Assembly: GCF_002002725.1 (NCBI RefSeq)
Contig: NZ_MUNW01000039.1
Location: forward strand, 49,883-113,882
DNA length: 64,000 bases
Direction of reading: 5' to 3'
From: Sinorhizobium sp. A49
Lineage (GTDB): Bacteria > Pseudomonadota > Alphaproteobacteria > Rhizobiales > Rhizobiaceae
This document shows positions 8,394 to 16,780 of this stretch, one piece after another; the stretch's first letter is position 1, and every line of letters begins with the position of its first letter. The notes beneath the pieces were generated by a model. That model was given only the letters and a program-made list of their open reading frames with translations, had not been told where the DNA came from and searched no databases. The position numbers and the translations under genes were made by a program.

Positions 8394-9235
8394 GCTTGTT
8401 CCGCTTGATTGAAATGAGGGGCGACCGCGTCGAGGCACCGCCGCCAGGTGGATACGGGATCGAGCGCATAGCTTCCGTTGCCGAAGGGCTCGAACGTCAG
8501 CGTGCCGGTAAAACCATGCGCGCCGAGTTCGGCGAGATAGTCGCCGAGCGGCAGGTTGCCGTCACCCCAGGCGAGATGCCCCGCCGGCGTCCCGTCGACG
8601 ACATGCACATGGGCGATGCGCTTTGCGAACCGCTCGAAATAGCCCGCGACGCTGTCGCCCGCCGTCGCCATGGCGACAAGATCGAGAACCACGTCGATAT
8701 GCTCGTCGTCGAGCGCACGCCACAGGGCGTAAAGCTCGTTCGCATTTGTGACGATATTGCTTTCGACGCGTTGTAGCGGCTCCAGCAGGCAGGACACGCC
8801 AAGGTTTCTGGCATGCGCCGCAATCCGGTTGATGGATGCGACCGAATGCGCAAAGGCGATGTCCCGGCTTTCGCACTCGAAGCCACGGCCCGGCGTTAGG
8901 AAGAGGTAAGTCGCGCCGAGCTCGGCGCAGATGTCGGCGGCGTGCAGGAAACGCCCGACGCTCGCCTCGCGATAGGACCTATGGCCCGAGGCGATGTTGA
9001 CCGGATAGAGAACCTGCTCGGGGGTGAAGCAACGGACCGTGAGCCCGTTGTCGCTGAGGATCGCCTTCACCTCCGCCAGTTGCGCGCGGCTGTCGTGGAA
9101 GAGGTCGAGATGGGGGGCGATCCCCCACAGTTCCATCCGGTCGAACCCCATGGCGCGCAGGTGCTCGGCAGTCCAGCGGAACGGATGGTGCTGAAAGGAG
9201 AAGTTCGCACCGATGAGCTGTTTACGGTTCAACAT
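8390..9235 (-). CDS. frlC: Sugar phosphate isomerase/epimerase, FrlC-like
   Basis: This 281-residue AP-endonuclease-type TIM barrel shares with E. coli FrlC the blocks LEPLQRVESNIVTNANE and IAHVHVVDGTP followed by GDGNLPLGDYL. Putative metal ligands are E152, D185, H211 and E249. FrlC epimerises psicoselysine to fructoselysine at C3, so the pathway can use both epimers. The gene follows the second permease by 11 bases and overlaps the kinase start by 4. The family match is good; the substrate is inferred. Confidence 0.72.
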   Translation of the reverse strand: MLNRKQLIGANFSFQHHPFRWTAEHLRAMGFDRMELWGIAPHLDLFHDSRAQLAEVKAILSDNGLTVRCFTPEQVLYPVNIASGHRSYREASVGRFLHAADICAELGATYLFLTPGRGFECESRDIAFAHSVASINRIAAHARNLGVSCLLEPLQRVESNIVTNANELYALWRALDDEHIDVVLDLVAMATAGDSVAGYFERFAKRIAHVHVVDGTPAGHLAWGDGNLPLGDYLAELGAHGFTGTLTFEPFGNGSYALDPVSTWRRCLDAVAPHFNQAEQA

Positions 9236-9246
9236 AATGCCCTGCC

Positions 9247-10107
9247 CTATTTTCCGATGCCCTCGGCAAGCCCGCGGATGAAGAAGCGCTGGGCCGCGAA
9301 GAAGGTAATGACGATGGGAAGCGCCGAGAGCGTCATCGCCGCGAAGACGACGGCGTAGTTCGTTCCGTGTTTCGCCATGATGGAGGTGAGGCCGACGGGC
9401 AACGTCTGGAGGTCCGCGCCGCTGGTGAAGATCATGGCGAAGAGATATTCGTTCCAGGCGAAGAGCACATGCAGGATCACGCAAGAGACCAGGATCGGCT
9501 TGCAGAGCGGCAGCGTCACCCGCCAGAAGATCTGGCCTTCGCTCGCCCCGTCCATGATGGCCGCCTCGTCCAGGTCGCGCGGCAGTCCGAGCATGTAGGC
9601 GCGGATGAGGAAGGTCGTGAAGGGAATGCGGAAGGCGGTATAAAGGATGATCAGCGCCCAGTAGGTGTTATAGAGGCCGAGCTCCTGCATCATGCGCACG
9701 AGCGGGATGACCGCGACCGTCGGGCTCAGCATGAGCCCACCGAGCACGATGCCGACGAAGAACGGCTTTCCCGGCAGTTTCGAGCGGGTGAGGCCATAGG
9801 CGGTCCAGGCGCTGACCAGCACCGTGCAGACGGCCGAGCCCAGGGTGACGATGATGCTCGTAGCGATATAGTTGCGGATGCCCTGGTTCCAGGCCGAGAT
9901 GTAGTTCGCGATGCTGAAGCCGCCCGGTGGCGCGAACGGATTACCGAAGATCTCGGCATTGGTTTTGAAGCCGTTCAGTGCCATCCAGAACAGCGGATAG
10001 AGCACGATGACGCCGAGGCTGACGAGGAAGGTGACGAGGCAGACCTTCGCCAATACGGCGACGAAATCGGTGCGCCCGGTTTCCCGGAGTTGGCAGGACG
10101 TGCTCAC
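9247..10107 (-). CDS. ABC transporter permease, CUT1 (MalG type)
   Basis: This 286-residue inner-membrane permease has six hydrophobic segments and the MalG-type EAA loop (DLDEAAIMDGASEGQIFWRV), which contacts the ATPase. The GTG at 10107 overlaps the upstream TGA as GTGA, so translation is coupled; a longer upstream reading would intrude into the first permease. It pairs with the 10104-11069 permease and the ATPase at 4949-6076. Confidence 0.9.
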   Translation of the reverse strand: MSTSCQLRETGRTDFVAVLAKVCLVTFLVSLGVIVLYPLFWMALNGFKTNAEIFGNPFAPPGGFSIANYISAWNQGIRNYIATSIIVTLGSAVCTVLVSAWTAYGLTRSKLPGKPFFVGIVLGGLMLSPTVAVIPLVRMMQELGLYNTYWALIILYTAFRIPFTTFLIRAYMLGLPRDLDEAAIMDGASEGQIFWRVTLPLCKPILVSCVILHVLFAWNEYLFAMIFTSGADLQTLPVGLTSIMAKHGTNYAVVFAAMTLSALPIVITFFAAQRFFIRGLAEGIGK

Positions 10108-11069
10108 AGATCGACCCTCCGTCGCTTGGTGTACCAGAGCTGCGCGAAGCCGGTGATGAGCGTGATGACGAAGATGACCGATGCGATGGCCGCGCCGTAG
10201 CCGAAGTCGTTTTCGATGAAGCCCTGTTGGTAGAGCCATGTGCCCAGCACCTGGCTACTGTTGTTCGGCCCGCCGCCGGTCATCACCATGACCTCGTTGA
10301 AGACCTGGAATGCGCCGGTGATCGTGACGATCACCATGAGGCCGGTCATTTCGCGGGTCAGCGGAAAGGTGATGTTCCACAGGCGCCTCCAGGTTCCCGC
10401 GCCGTCCATGATCGCCGCGTCGTAGAGTTCGCGCGGGATCTTCTGGATCGCGATGGCGAACAGCAGCGTGGAATATCCAAAACCCTGCCACTGGCTCATG
10501 GCGATGATGGCGTAGATCGCGGTTCCCTCCTCGCCGAGCCAGGCGCGCGACCAATCCGCCAGCCCGATCTGCGTCAGCGCTGAATCCAGAAGGCCGATAT
10601 CGGGTTGGTAGATGAAATAGAACAGGAGGCCGGTGACGGTGATCGAGATGGCCGAGGGTATGAAATAGACGGCGCGCCAGAACCGGCGCCATCTCTCCTC
10701 GCTCAGCCCCTCGATGAGCGCGGCGAGCACGAACGCGCCGAAAACCTGAAAAATGACGGAGATGACCGCATAGAGCGTGTTGTTGACGATCGCCGTCAAT
10801 ACGACCGGATCGTCCTGCAGGCGCCGGTAATTGTCGAGCCCGACGAAGTCAGTCTGCCCCGTGAAGATGTCCTGGTTCCGCGTGCTGACGAGAAAGTTGT
10901 CGATGATCGGGTAATAGACGAACCAGAGGATCAGGACGAAGGCGATAAGGACCCAGCGGAAGGACGGGATCCCGGCGAACGGACCGAGCCGGTCTTTTTC
11001 AGGCCGGCCCGGCCCGGCGAAGCCGATTTTGACGGCTTCACCTTTGTAGTCTTGCTTCATGACAGTCAT
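10104..11069 (-). CDS. ABC transporter permease, CUT1 (MalF type)
   Basis: This 321-residue integral membrane protein has an N-terminal cytoplasmic tail, six or more membrane segments and a MalF-type EAA loop (ELYDAAIMDGAGTWRRLWNI). It forms the translocation pore with the next permease. It begins 13 bases after the binding-protein gene, and an alternative in-frame ATG at 11060 (MKQDYKG) is possible. It belongs to the glycated-sugar operon. Confidence 0.9.
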   Translation of the reverse strand: MTVMKQDYKGEAVKIGFAGPGRPEKDRLGPFAGIPSFRWVLIAFVLILWFVYYPIIDNFLVSTRNQDIFTGQTDFVGLDNYRRLQDDPVVLTAIVNNTLYAVISVIFQVFGAFVLAALIEGLSEERWRRFWRAVYFIPSAISITVTGLLFYFIYQPDIGLLDSALTQIGLADWSRAWLGEEGTAIYAIIAMSQWQGFGYSTLLFAIAIQKIPRELYDAAIMDGAGTWRRLWNITFPLTREMTGLMVIVTITGAFQVFNEVMVMTGGGPNNSSQVLGTWLYQQGFIENDFGYGAAIASVIFVITLITGFAQLWYTKRRRVDL

Positions 11070-11082
11070 CGTCGGCCTGTTC

Positions 11083-12408
11083 CTACTTGGACGAAGCCGC
11101 CGCTTCCTTGACCCGTCCCATGACCTCTTCAGGTGTCATGGTGCCGCCGATCAGCGCCTGGAGGCCCGAAAGCCAGGCTGCCGCCACGCGCGGCGGATTG
11201 GCCGTGTCGAGCCAGGGCATGAGATAGGAGGAATCGGCGATCACCTTCAGGCCGTCGACGACCGCGGGGTTCATGGCATCGGCGGAATAGCCGCCGACCG
11301 TCGCGCTCGGCTGGCCGTAGGGCGGCGCCGAAAGCACCTTGCCGTTGTCGGCCGAGGTGACGAACCGCATGAAGTCGATCGCCAGCGGAATGTTCTTCGA
11401 GGCGGCGCTGATCATGTATCCCTCGGGCGCGCCCTCGATGGACTTGACGTCGCCCTTGGCGTCGGCGGGCGCCGGCAGCTTGAAGAAGCCGAAGTCCTCG
11501 CGCTTCAGCGCGCCGTCGGCCGTCGCTTGGTCGAACTCGATGATCTCCTGGTAGTACATGGCGGACTGGCCGTTGCTGAACTGCTGCAGGGCCGTGGCAT
11601 AGGAGGAGCCGTTGGTGCCCGATCCGTCGGAGCATTCGTCGATCAGCTTCTTGAACTGCGTCAGGCTGGCTACGTAGCCGGGATCGGCAAATTCCGCTGT
11701 GGCCGGGACGAAGTCCTTTTCGAGGGTCGCCTGCGGCACGTTGTATGCGAGCAGTTGCCCCGCGTAGTGCACGCCCGGCCAGCCCTCCTTGTTGCCAAAG
11801 GAAACCGGCGTGACGCCGGACTTGCGCAGCGCAGCGCAGGCACCCAGGAGCTCGTCGAAGGTGTTGGGCTCGGAAACGCCCGCCTTTTCGAACAGGCTCT
11901 TGTTGTAGCCCATGAACTTGGCGTCGAGATAAAGCGGAATGCCGTAAAGCTTGCCGTTGTACTGGAAGGCGGAGACGGCGGCGTTGGCGAGCGTCTTGCC
12001 CCATTCGGTTTCCGGGCCGATGACCGGCGTCAGGTCGACGGCGCGGTTGCCGCGCACGAAATTCTCGCCCCAGCTTCCCGTCCAGGTGAAATAGACGTCG
12101 GGCAGCGAATTGGACGCCACCAGCGCCTTCGTCTTGCCCTTCACGCTGTCGTCGCTCTCCTGGATGAGTTCCACTTTCACGCCGGGATGCAGCTTTTCGT
12201 ATTCCTGGGCGGCATTGACGAAGAAGGGGGAAAGCTGCTGCAGGCCGAATTTCGTAAGCACGCTGACCGTGCCGGAATATTCGACCGCGGCATTGCGATC
12301 GGCAACGACCGGATCGGCCGCGCCTGCGCCGCTGACGCCGCCGATGACGAATGCGGCCGCGACAAGCGACCCGAGGCTTGTCGTGCTCAAGAACGTGTTG
12401 GTCTTCAT
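11083..12408 (-). CDS. Sugar ABC transporter substrate-binding protein (family 1)
   Basis: This 441-residue periplasmic protein has a signal peptide (hydrophobic core SLVAAAFVIGG, cleavage near GAGAADP). It has the family-1 layout: a lobe beginning YSGTVSVLTKFG, a central FTWTGSWGENFV segment and a C-terminal AFLSGLQALIGG-type helix (here AAWLSGLQALIGG). It captures the solute for the MalFG-type permeases that follow. ATG 12408 was chosen because the signal peptide starts there and GAGAGAGGA-type purines precede it. A GC-rich stem-loop lies between it and the preceding SIS gene. Confidence 0.9.
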   Translation of the reverse strand: MKTNTFLSTTSLGSLVAAAFVIGGVSGAGAADPVVADRNAAVEYSGTVSVLTKFGLQQLSPFFVNAAQEYEKLHPGVKVELIQESDDSVKGKTKALVASNSLPDVYFTWTGSWGENFVRGNRAVDLTPVIGPETEWGKTLANAAVSAFQYNGKLYGIPLYLDAKFMGYNKSLFEKAGVSEPNTFDELLGACAALRKSGVTPVSFGNKEGWPGVHYAGQLLAYNVPQATLEKDFVPATAEFADPGYVASLTQFKKLIDECSDGSGTNGSSYATALQQFSNGQSAMYYQEIIEFDQATADGALKREDFGFFKLPAPADAKGDVKSIEGAPEGYMISAASKNIPLAIDFMRFVTSADNGKVLSAPPYGQPSATVGGYSADAMNPAVVDGLKVIADSSYLMPWLDTANPPRVAAAWLSGLQALIGGTMTPEEVMGRVKEAAASSK

Positions 12409-12458
12409 TTCGCAGTTCCTCTCTCTTCTTTCGTTACCTGGGGCATGCAAGACGGCAT

Positions 12459-12486
12459 CCCGGTCCGGCGCGTTCGCCGGACCGGG
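12459..12486 (-). terminator. Intercistronic stem-loop before the binding-protein gene
   Basis: CCCGGTCCGGCG and CGCCGGACCGGG form a perfect 12-bp stem with a CGTT loop. It lies between the stop of the SIS gene (12493) and the binding-protein start (12408). No U-tract follows, so it more likely sets mRNA stability or partial attenuation than full termination. Confidence 0.6.
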
Positions 12487-12492
12487 GGAACC

Positions 12493-13506
12493 TCAATATT
12501 CGACGCGCTTGTAGTAGCGGCGCGTCGTCAGCGGATGATCGCGCAGGACTTCCAGGTGGGCGCTTAAGCGCTCCAGCATGGTCGCGAGGAGGACCGGGGA
12601 GATCACACTGCGGGTCTTGGCGGAAACGCCCGGCAGGCTGGCGGACGCCGCATCGAGGACACGCACCTTGTCGGTGTAGCGCCGGGCGAAATTCTCGACA
12701 CGCTCGGTGAGCGGCCGGCAAGCATCCTCGCCCTTGAAGATGAACAGGCTGACACCCGGCTCCAGCAGTTCGAGCGTGCCGTGGAAGAAGTCCGACGCAT
12801 GGACCGGGCGGGTGCGGATCCACTGCATCTCTTCGAGTATGCACATGCCGTAATAGTGGGCTTCCGGCCACGCGGCGCCCGCGCCCGTGAAGATATGGTA
12901 GGTCTCGTCCTTGATGTCCCTGGCGAGAGCCGCGGCATCCGCCTCATAGCCTTCCTTCACCGAAACCAGCAGTTCCGGCAGCAGCTTGAGTTCTGTCACC
13001 GTCGCATCGAAATCGGGATATTCGCCGCGCTCGGCCAAAAGCGCGAGGACGATGATCAGGGTCTGCAGATAGAAGGATTCCGAGGAGGTATCGTCCTCGG
13101 CGAAATTGGTGAAGTTGTGGTCTGCGTCACGGCCGAGCGGCGTGTCCTTGTGGCCGGTGAGCGACAGCGTCCTGACGCCACGCTCCTTGAGGAAGGACAG
13201 GAGCTGCACGCTTTCCTTGGTTGTGCCGGACAGCGAGGGCAGGACGACCAGCGCCTTCTCGTTCAGGCCGGCCGGGGGCTCCAGCACGACCTGCGCCGAA
13301 TAGGCCGCCGAAACCGGGAATACCGTCAAAGCGCGCGCAAGCTCGATGGCCGGCTGGGTGAGGAACTGCACGCCGCCGGTCCCCATGAAGAAAATGCGTT
13401 CCAGACCGTCGTCGAGCATACCGCGCATCAGGGCGCGCATGTCGTCGGCGATTGCGACTGCACCGCTTTGTATCTTCACAAAGCGATCTCTATCAAAGTT
13501 GAGCAT
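12493..13506 (-). CDS. frlB: SIS-domain sugar-amine deglycase, FrlB/FraB-like
   Basis: This 337-residue protein has two sugar-isomerase (SIS) domains. The first contains FFMGTGGVQF and VVLPSLSGTTKESVQLL (phosphosugar binding); the second contains YHIFTGAGAAWPEAHYYG. The HGTLELLEPGVSLFIF block and the C terminus DHPLTTRRYYKRVEY match FrlB (HGPLEIVEPG, RRYYGGLVEY). FrlB-type deglycases split 6-phosphofructose-amines into glucose 6-phosphate and a free amine. GGGAAGG five bases before ATG 13506 supports the start. It is the first gene of the operon, downstream of the palindromic operator at 13585-13604. Confidence 0.8.
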   Translation of the reverse strand: MLNFDRDRFVKIQSGAVAIADDMRALMRGMLDDGLERIFFMGTGGVQFLTQPAIELARALTVFPVSAAYSAQVVLEPPAGLNEKALVVLPSLSGTTKESVQLLSFLKERGVRTLSLTGHKDTPLGRDADHNFTNFAEDDTSSESFYLQTLIIVLALLAERGEYPDFDATVTELKLLPELLVSVKEGYEADAAALARDIKDETYHIFTGAGAAWPEAHYYGMCILEEMQWIRTRPVHASDFFHGTLELLEPGVSLFIFKGEDACRPLTERVENFARRYTDKVRVLDAASASLPGVSAKTRSVISPVLLATMLERLSAHLEVLRDHPLTTRRYYKRVEY

Positions 13507-13584
13507 TTGTACCTTCCCGTTTTGCGCTGCGCGAAATCGCCTTCGAAGCGAGGTGGCGTCTCTGCGCGAATAAACTTTGAGACG

Positions 13585-13604
13585 ATGTGAGATCGATCTC
13601 ACAT
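13585..13604. promoter_or_regulatory. 20-bp perfect palindrome, probable LacI-family operator
   Basis: ATGTGAGATCGATCTCACAT is a perfect palindrome centred on CG, the usual form of LacI-family operators. It sits 79 bases upstream of the frlB-like start and downstream of the LacI gene at 13676-14698, in the only sizeable gap that could hold the operon promoter. Confidence 0.7.
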
Positions 13605-13675
13605 ATATTTAACGCACAAGACTTTCGCGCTGGCAAGTGGGCGTCTCGAATTTTTTGAGGCGGGGGTTGCGGCGC

Positions 13676-14698
13676 TCAGACGCCGCTGCGGCGGCTGACC
13701 GAGCCGCGAACTATCAGCTTGGTTTCAAAGCGGATTTTCTGCGGCGCCTCGTCCTTGCCGGCGAGCCTTTCGAACAGCACGCGGGCGGCCGCGCGGCCGA
13801 TTTCGGAGACGGGCTGCGAGACGACGGTAATCTGCGGATCGGTGAAAGTTGCCAGATTGAAGTCGTCGAAACCGATGAGGGAGACGTCGTGCGGGATGGA
13901 AACGCCCATGGAACGGAAGGCCAGGAGCGCCCCCTGGGTCATCAGGCTGTCGACGGTGAAAAGCGCCGTCGGCGGGGACTTCTGGCTGAAGAGCCGTATG
14001 GTCGCATCGACCGCGTGCTCCACGGTGGATTGCGACACGGCTACCATGCGGTCGTCGGCCGCGATCCCGGCGGCGGCGAGCGCCGACCTATAGCCGCTCC
14101 TGCGCTCGCGTGAGGTGAAGATACGCATGTCGTCCTGCAACAGGCCGATGCGGGTATGGCCCATGCCGATCAAGTATTCGACGGCCTTGCGGGCGCCGCC
14201 CTCGTTGTCGACGACGACGCTGTCGCAATCGACGCCCTCGGCGACACGGTCGATCAGTACCAGCGGCACGTTTTCGTCGATCAGACCCTGCAGGTGGGCG
14301 TTATTGCCCTGCGAGGTCGGCGCGACGATGAAGCCGCGGATGCTGAGCGACCGGAGGCTCGCCAGAAGGGAAATTTCCTGCGCCAACTCCTCCTCGCTGC
14401 TGCCGATGACGAGATTGTGCCCGCACTCGCGGGCGAGGACCTCGATATCGTGCGCGATGCGGGCGAAGAACGGGTTCTGGATATCGCCGAGGATGCAGCC
14501 GACGATCGGCAATTGCCCGCTGCGCAGCGCCTGCGCGAGGCGGTTACCGCGATAGCCGAGCTTTTCCGCGGCAGCCTGGACCTTCTGGGCGGTTTCGTCG
14601 CCGACATATCCGTAACTGTTGAGAGCCCGGGCGGCCGTTGCGCGCGACACATTGGCCAGCGCCGCCACATCTTTCAATGTCGCCGGTTTCCGAACCAT
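13676..14698 (-). CDS. LacI family transcriptional regulator
   Basis: This 340-residue repressor-type regulator has an N-terminal LacI helix-turn-helix (TLKDVAALANVSRATAARAL, residues 7-26), the hinge NRLAQALRSG and a periplasmic-binding-like effector domain (VGCILGDIQNPFFARIA; PHDVSLIGFDDFNLATF). It is immediately upstream of the sugar operon on the same strand. The CG-centred palindrome between it and frlB is the likely target, with a glycated sugar or its phosphate as inducer. Confidence 0.9.
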   Translation of the reverse strand: MVRKPATLKDVAALANVSRATAARALNSYGYVGDETAQKVQAAAEKLGYRGNRLAQALRSGQLPIVGCILGDIQNPFFARIAHDIEVLARECGHNLVIGSSEEELAQEISLLASLRSLSIRGFIVAPTSQGNNAHLQGLIDENVPLVLIDRVAEGVDCDSVVVDNEGGARKAVEYLIGMGHTRIGLLQDDMRIFTSRERRSGYRSALAAAGIAADDRMVAVSQSTVEHAVDATIRLFSQKSPPTALFTVDSLMTQGALLAFRSMGVSIPHDVSLIGFDDFNLATFTDPQITVVSQPVSEIGRAAARVLFERLAGKDEAPQKIRFETKLIVRGSVSRRSGV

Positions 14699-14806
14699 GT
14701 CACCTCCAATCGTACAAGCAGGACGCTTCGCGATCCCCTTGTAGCTTCGGGCAGCCGGTTCGCCTAGTCATGCGGGTGACGGACGCTTCCTGCCGCCACA
14801 GCGACA

Positions 14807-15538
14807 TCATTTACGAACGAGGCTGAAGGAGAAATGGCTGCCGCGATGGTAGTCGATGGCGTAGTTCACCGGCGCGCCGGCGGAGTTGAAACAGGTTTCG
14901 GTGATGAGAAGTGCCGGGCCGAAGTCCTTCAGACCATGCCGCTCGACCACGTCGTCCGGAAGCATGACGGCGGAAACGCTGGCCGCCGACATGCGCGGGC
15001 GGTTGCCGTATTCCTCCATGAGCTGCATCAGCGAACCACTCCAGTCGATCTCGTAGAGGCGCCCTTCGATGAGGCTGCGCGGCATGTAGTCGATGCAGTA
15101 GAGGATCGGCTCTTCCTCGTGCAGGCGGATGCGCTCGATACGGATCACGCGGTCCGCCGGTTCAAGCCTTAGGCTCTCGGCCACGCACGCGTCCGGCGCC
15201 TCCTCGGAGATCGAAAGCACCTTGTTGACCGTCCGGTAGCCGTAGTGCCGCGCCATGTCTGTGACGCTCTCGAAGACGGTGATCGGTCGATCGACCTGCA
15301 CGGCCGAGAGCGCCGAGACGAACCGGCCGCGGCCGTGCTCGACATTGATCACGTCGTCCTGTTCGAGCAGTTTCAGCGCCTCGCGCAGCGCCGGCCGGGA
15401 AATCTTGAACCGCTGCGTCAGCTGTGCTTCGGTCGGCAACCTGTCGCCCGGCTTCAGCCCTTTATCTTTGATAAGATCGGCGATCCGGTCCCGGAGCTGG
15501 ACAGCGAGGGTGCGTGAATCGCGAAGGGGTTCCTCCAC
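14807..15538 (-). CDS. GntR family regulator, HutC subfamily (UTRA domain)
   Basis: This 243-residue protein has a winged helix (LKPGDRLPTEAQLTQRFKISRPALREALKLLEQD, about residues 27-60) followed by a UTRA ligand-binding domain (GYRTVNKVLSI, RIERIRLHEEEPILYCIDYMPRSL). E. coli FrlR is of the same subfamily, so a role in the neighbouring Amadori operon is possible. However, TTGT-N3-ACAA dyads occur in front of this gene and in front of the 19940 binding-protein gene, and none was seen before frlB. This points to control of the 15887-19940 operon. Confidence 0.88.
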   Translation of the reverse strand: MEEPLRDSRTLAVQLRDRIADLIKDKGLKPGDRLPTEAQLTQRFKISRPALREALKLLEQDDVINVEHGRGRFVSALSAVQVDRPITVFESVTDMARHYGYRTVNKVLSISEEAPDACVAESLRLEPADRVIRIERIRLHEEEPILYCIDYMPRSLIEGRLYEIDWSGSLMQLMEEYGNRPRMSAASVSAVMLPDDVVERHGLKDFGPALLITETCFNSAGAPVNYAIDYHRGSHFSFSLVRK

Positions 15539-15574
15539 CGGCGTGCCTCGTCATTCATTGTCGTTGCAACTTCC

Positions 15575-15585
15575 TTGTCTGACAA
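15575..15585. promoter_or_regulatory. Putative GntR operator TTGTCTGACAA
   Basis: A TTGT-N3-ACAA dyad lies 37 bases upstream of the GntR start at 15538, suggesting autoregulation. It matches 15696-15706 and 19987-19997. Confidence 0.5.
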
Positions 15586-15695
15586 ATCCGGGATGGTCAA
15601 GTGTATGGCGCATGCAGCAACCGTGCACGAGATGTTGCACTTCCAGCCGCTGGATCTCCAAGGGTCGCCTTGACAGGCGACATCCACAATGTCCG

Positions 15696-15706
15696 TTGTC
15701 TTACAA
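15696..15706. promoter_or_regulatory. Second GntR-type dyad TTGTCTTACAA
   Basis: It is flanked by G and C to give GTTGT-N3-ACAAC. It shares the core of the sites at 15575 and 19987 and lies in the otherwise empty gap between the DMT transporter and the GntR gene. Confidence 0.45.
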
Positions 15707-15886
15707 CTTTTTGATCCATGGCAATGAAGACATGTCCATGCTGAAGTTCGACGAACAGTGATTCCTGCGCATGCAGCCGGGCGTCTCGGCTCGCAGAACC
15801 GGATCGAAACGGTGATCTCCTCCTGCCTTTCGGCGGGCGCAGAAAACATCTTCTTGCCCGGCACAGCCGCACGAAACCTACTGCCC

Positions 15887-16780
15887 TCAAGGCCATTTCA
15901 GGACAAGCCAGCCGGACAGGATGATGATTGCCGCGCCCAGCAGCGTGTACAGCTCTAACGGCGTGGCGAAGAGGAACATGCCGTAGAAGCAGCCCCAGAT
16001 GATCTGACTGTACTGGAACGGCGCAACGACCGAAGCCTCGCCAACACGGAAAGCGCGCACCAGCAACGCATGTCCGCCCAGCATCAAGGCACCGCCTGCG
16101 ACTGAGAAGCCAAGATCGGAAAGGCCAAGCGGAGCTGGTTCGCCCGAAACAGCCGCAACAGCGAAGGCGACAGGCGTCATGACGACGAGCAGGCTGGCAA
16201 CCAGCGCTTCATCCGTTTCTGCCACCTTCGCCCGGCGCAGCAGGATTAACGACAGCGCAAAAAGCACGGCGGACCCAAAGGCGGCGAGATGGCCGAGATT
16301 GAGCGGCGCGACGCCCGGTTTCAGCGCCACGACGACGCCGGCAAAGCCAATCAGCACACCGGCCCAGCCGATGCGCGACAGCCGCTCCCCGAGGAAGACG
16401 AAGCTCAGCATCGCCACCAGGATCGGCGTCAGGAAGGCGATAAGATAGGCTTCCGCAAGCGGCAACTTGGCGAAGGCATAGTGGATCAGCAGCGTATCAA
16501 GCGCCAGCAGCAGCGCTCGCCAGAAAGCGAGCGACGGCTGGCGCGGGATGAGGCGGCGAAGACGGCCAGTCGCGAGTGCATGGGCCAGGAGCAGAAGGAG
16601 AGCTGCAATGGTGACGAAAAAGGTCACCTGCGGCGCCGGCATCGTTCTGGCCATGATCTTGACGATCGCATCGGTTGCGGAGAACACAAAGAAGGCGGCG
16701 AGCACGAGCAGCGCGCCCCGACCGTTCGACGGCACGACCGGAGTGCCGTCGCTGTCTGCCACGGATGCCTCAGCGGACAT
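15887..16780 (-). CDS. DMT superfamily transporter (EamA domains)
   Basis: This 297-residue protein is predicted to have ten membrane segments and two EamA repeats (LAAFFVFSATDAIVKIM at the start of repeat one; GHLAAFGSAVLFALSLILLRRA at the start of repeat two). Proteins of this type export or import small metabolites. ATG 16780 overlaps the upstream permease stop by 11 bases; an ATG at 16819 in the same frame is an alternative. It ends the amine/amino-acid operon and may export a toxic intermediate, which is inference. Confidence 0.82.
   Translation of the reverse strand: MSAEASVADSDGTPVVPSNGRGALLVLAAFFVFSATDAIVKIMARTMPAPQVTFFVTIAALLLLLAHALATGRLRRLIPRQPSLAFWRALLLALDTLLIHYAFAKLPLAEAYLIAFLTPILVAMLSFVFLGERLSRIGWAGVLIGFAGVVVALKPGVAPLNLGHLAAFGSAVLFALSLILLRRAKVAETDEALVASLLVVMTPVAFAVAAVSGEPAPLGLSDLGFSVAGGALMLGGHALLVRAFRVGEASVVAPFQYSQIIWGCFYGMFLFATPLELYTLLGAAIIILSGWLVLKWP

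Noticed and set aside
11059..12567. A 502-codon plus-strand frame
   Set aside because: It is the antisense shadow of the sugar-binding protein gene, with repetitive G/A/R/V/D content and no domains.
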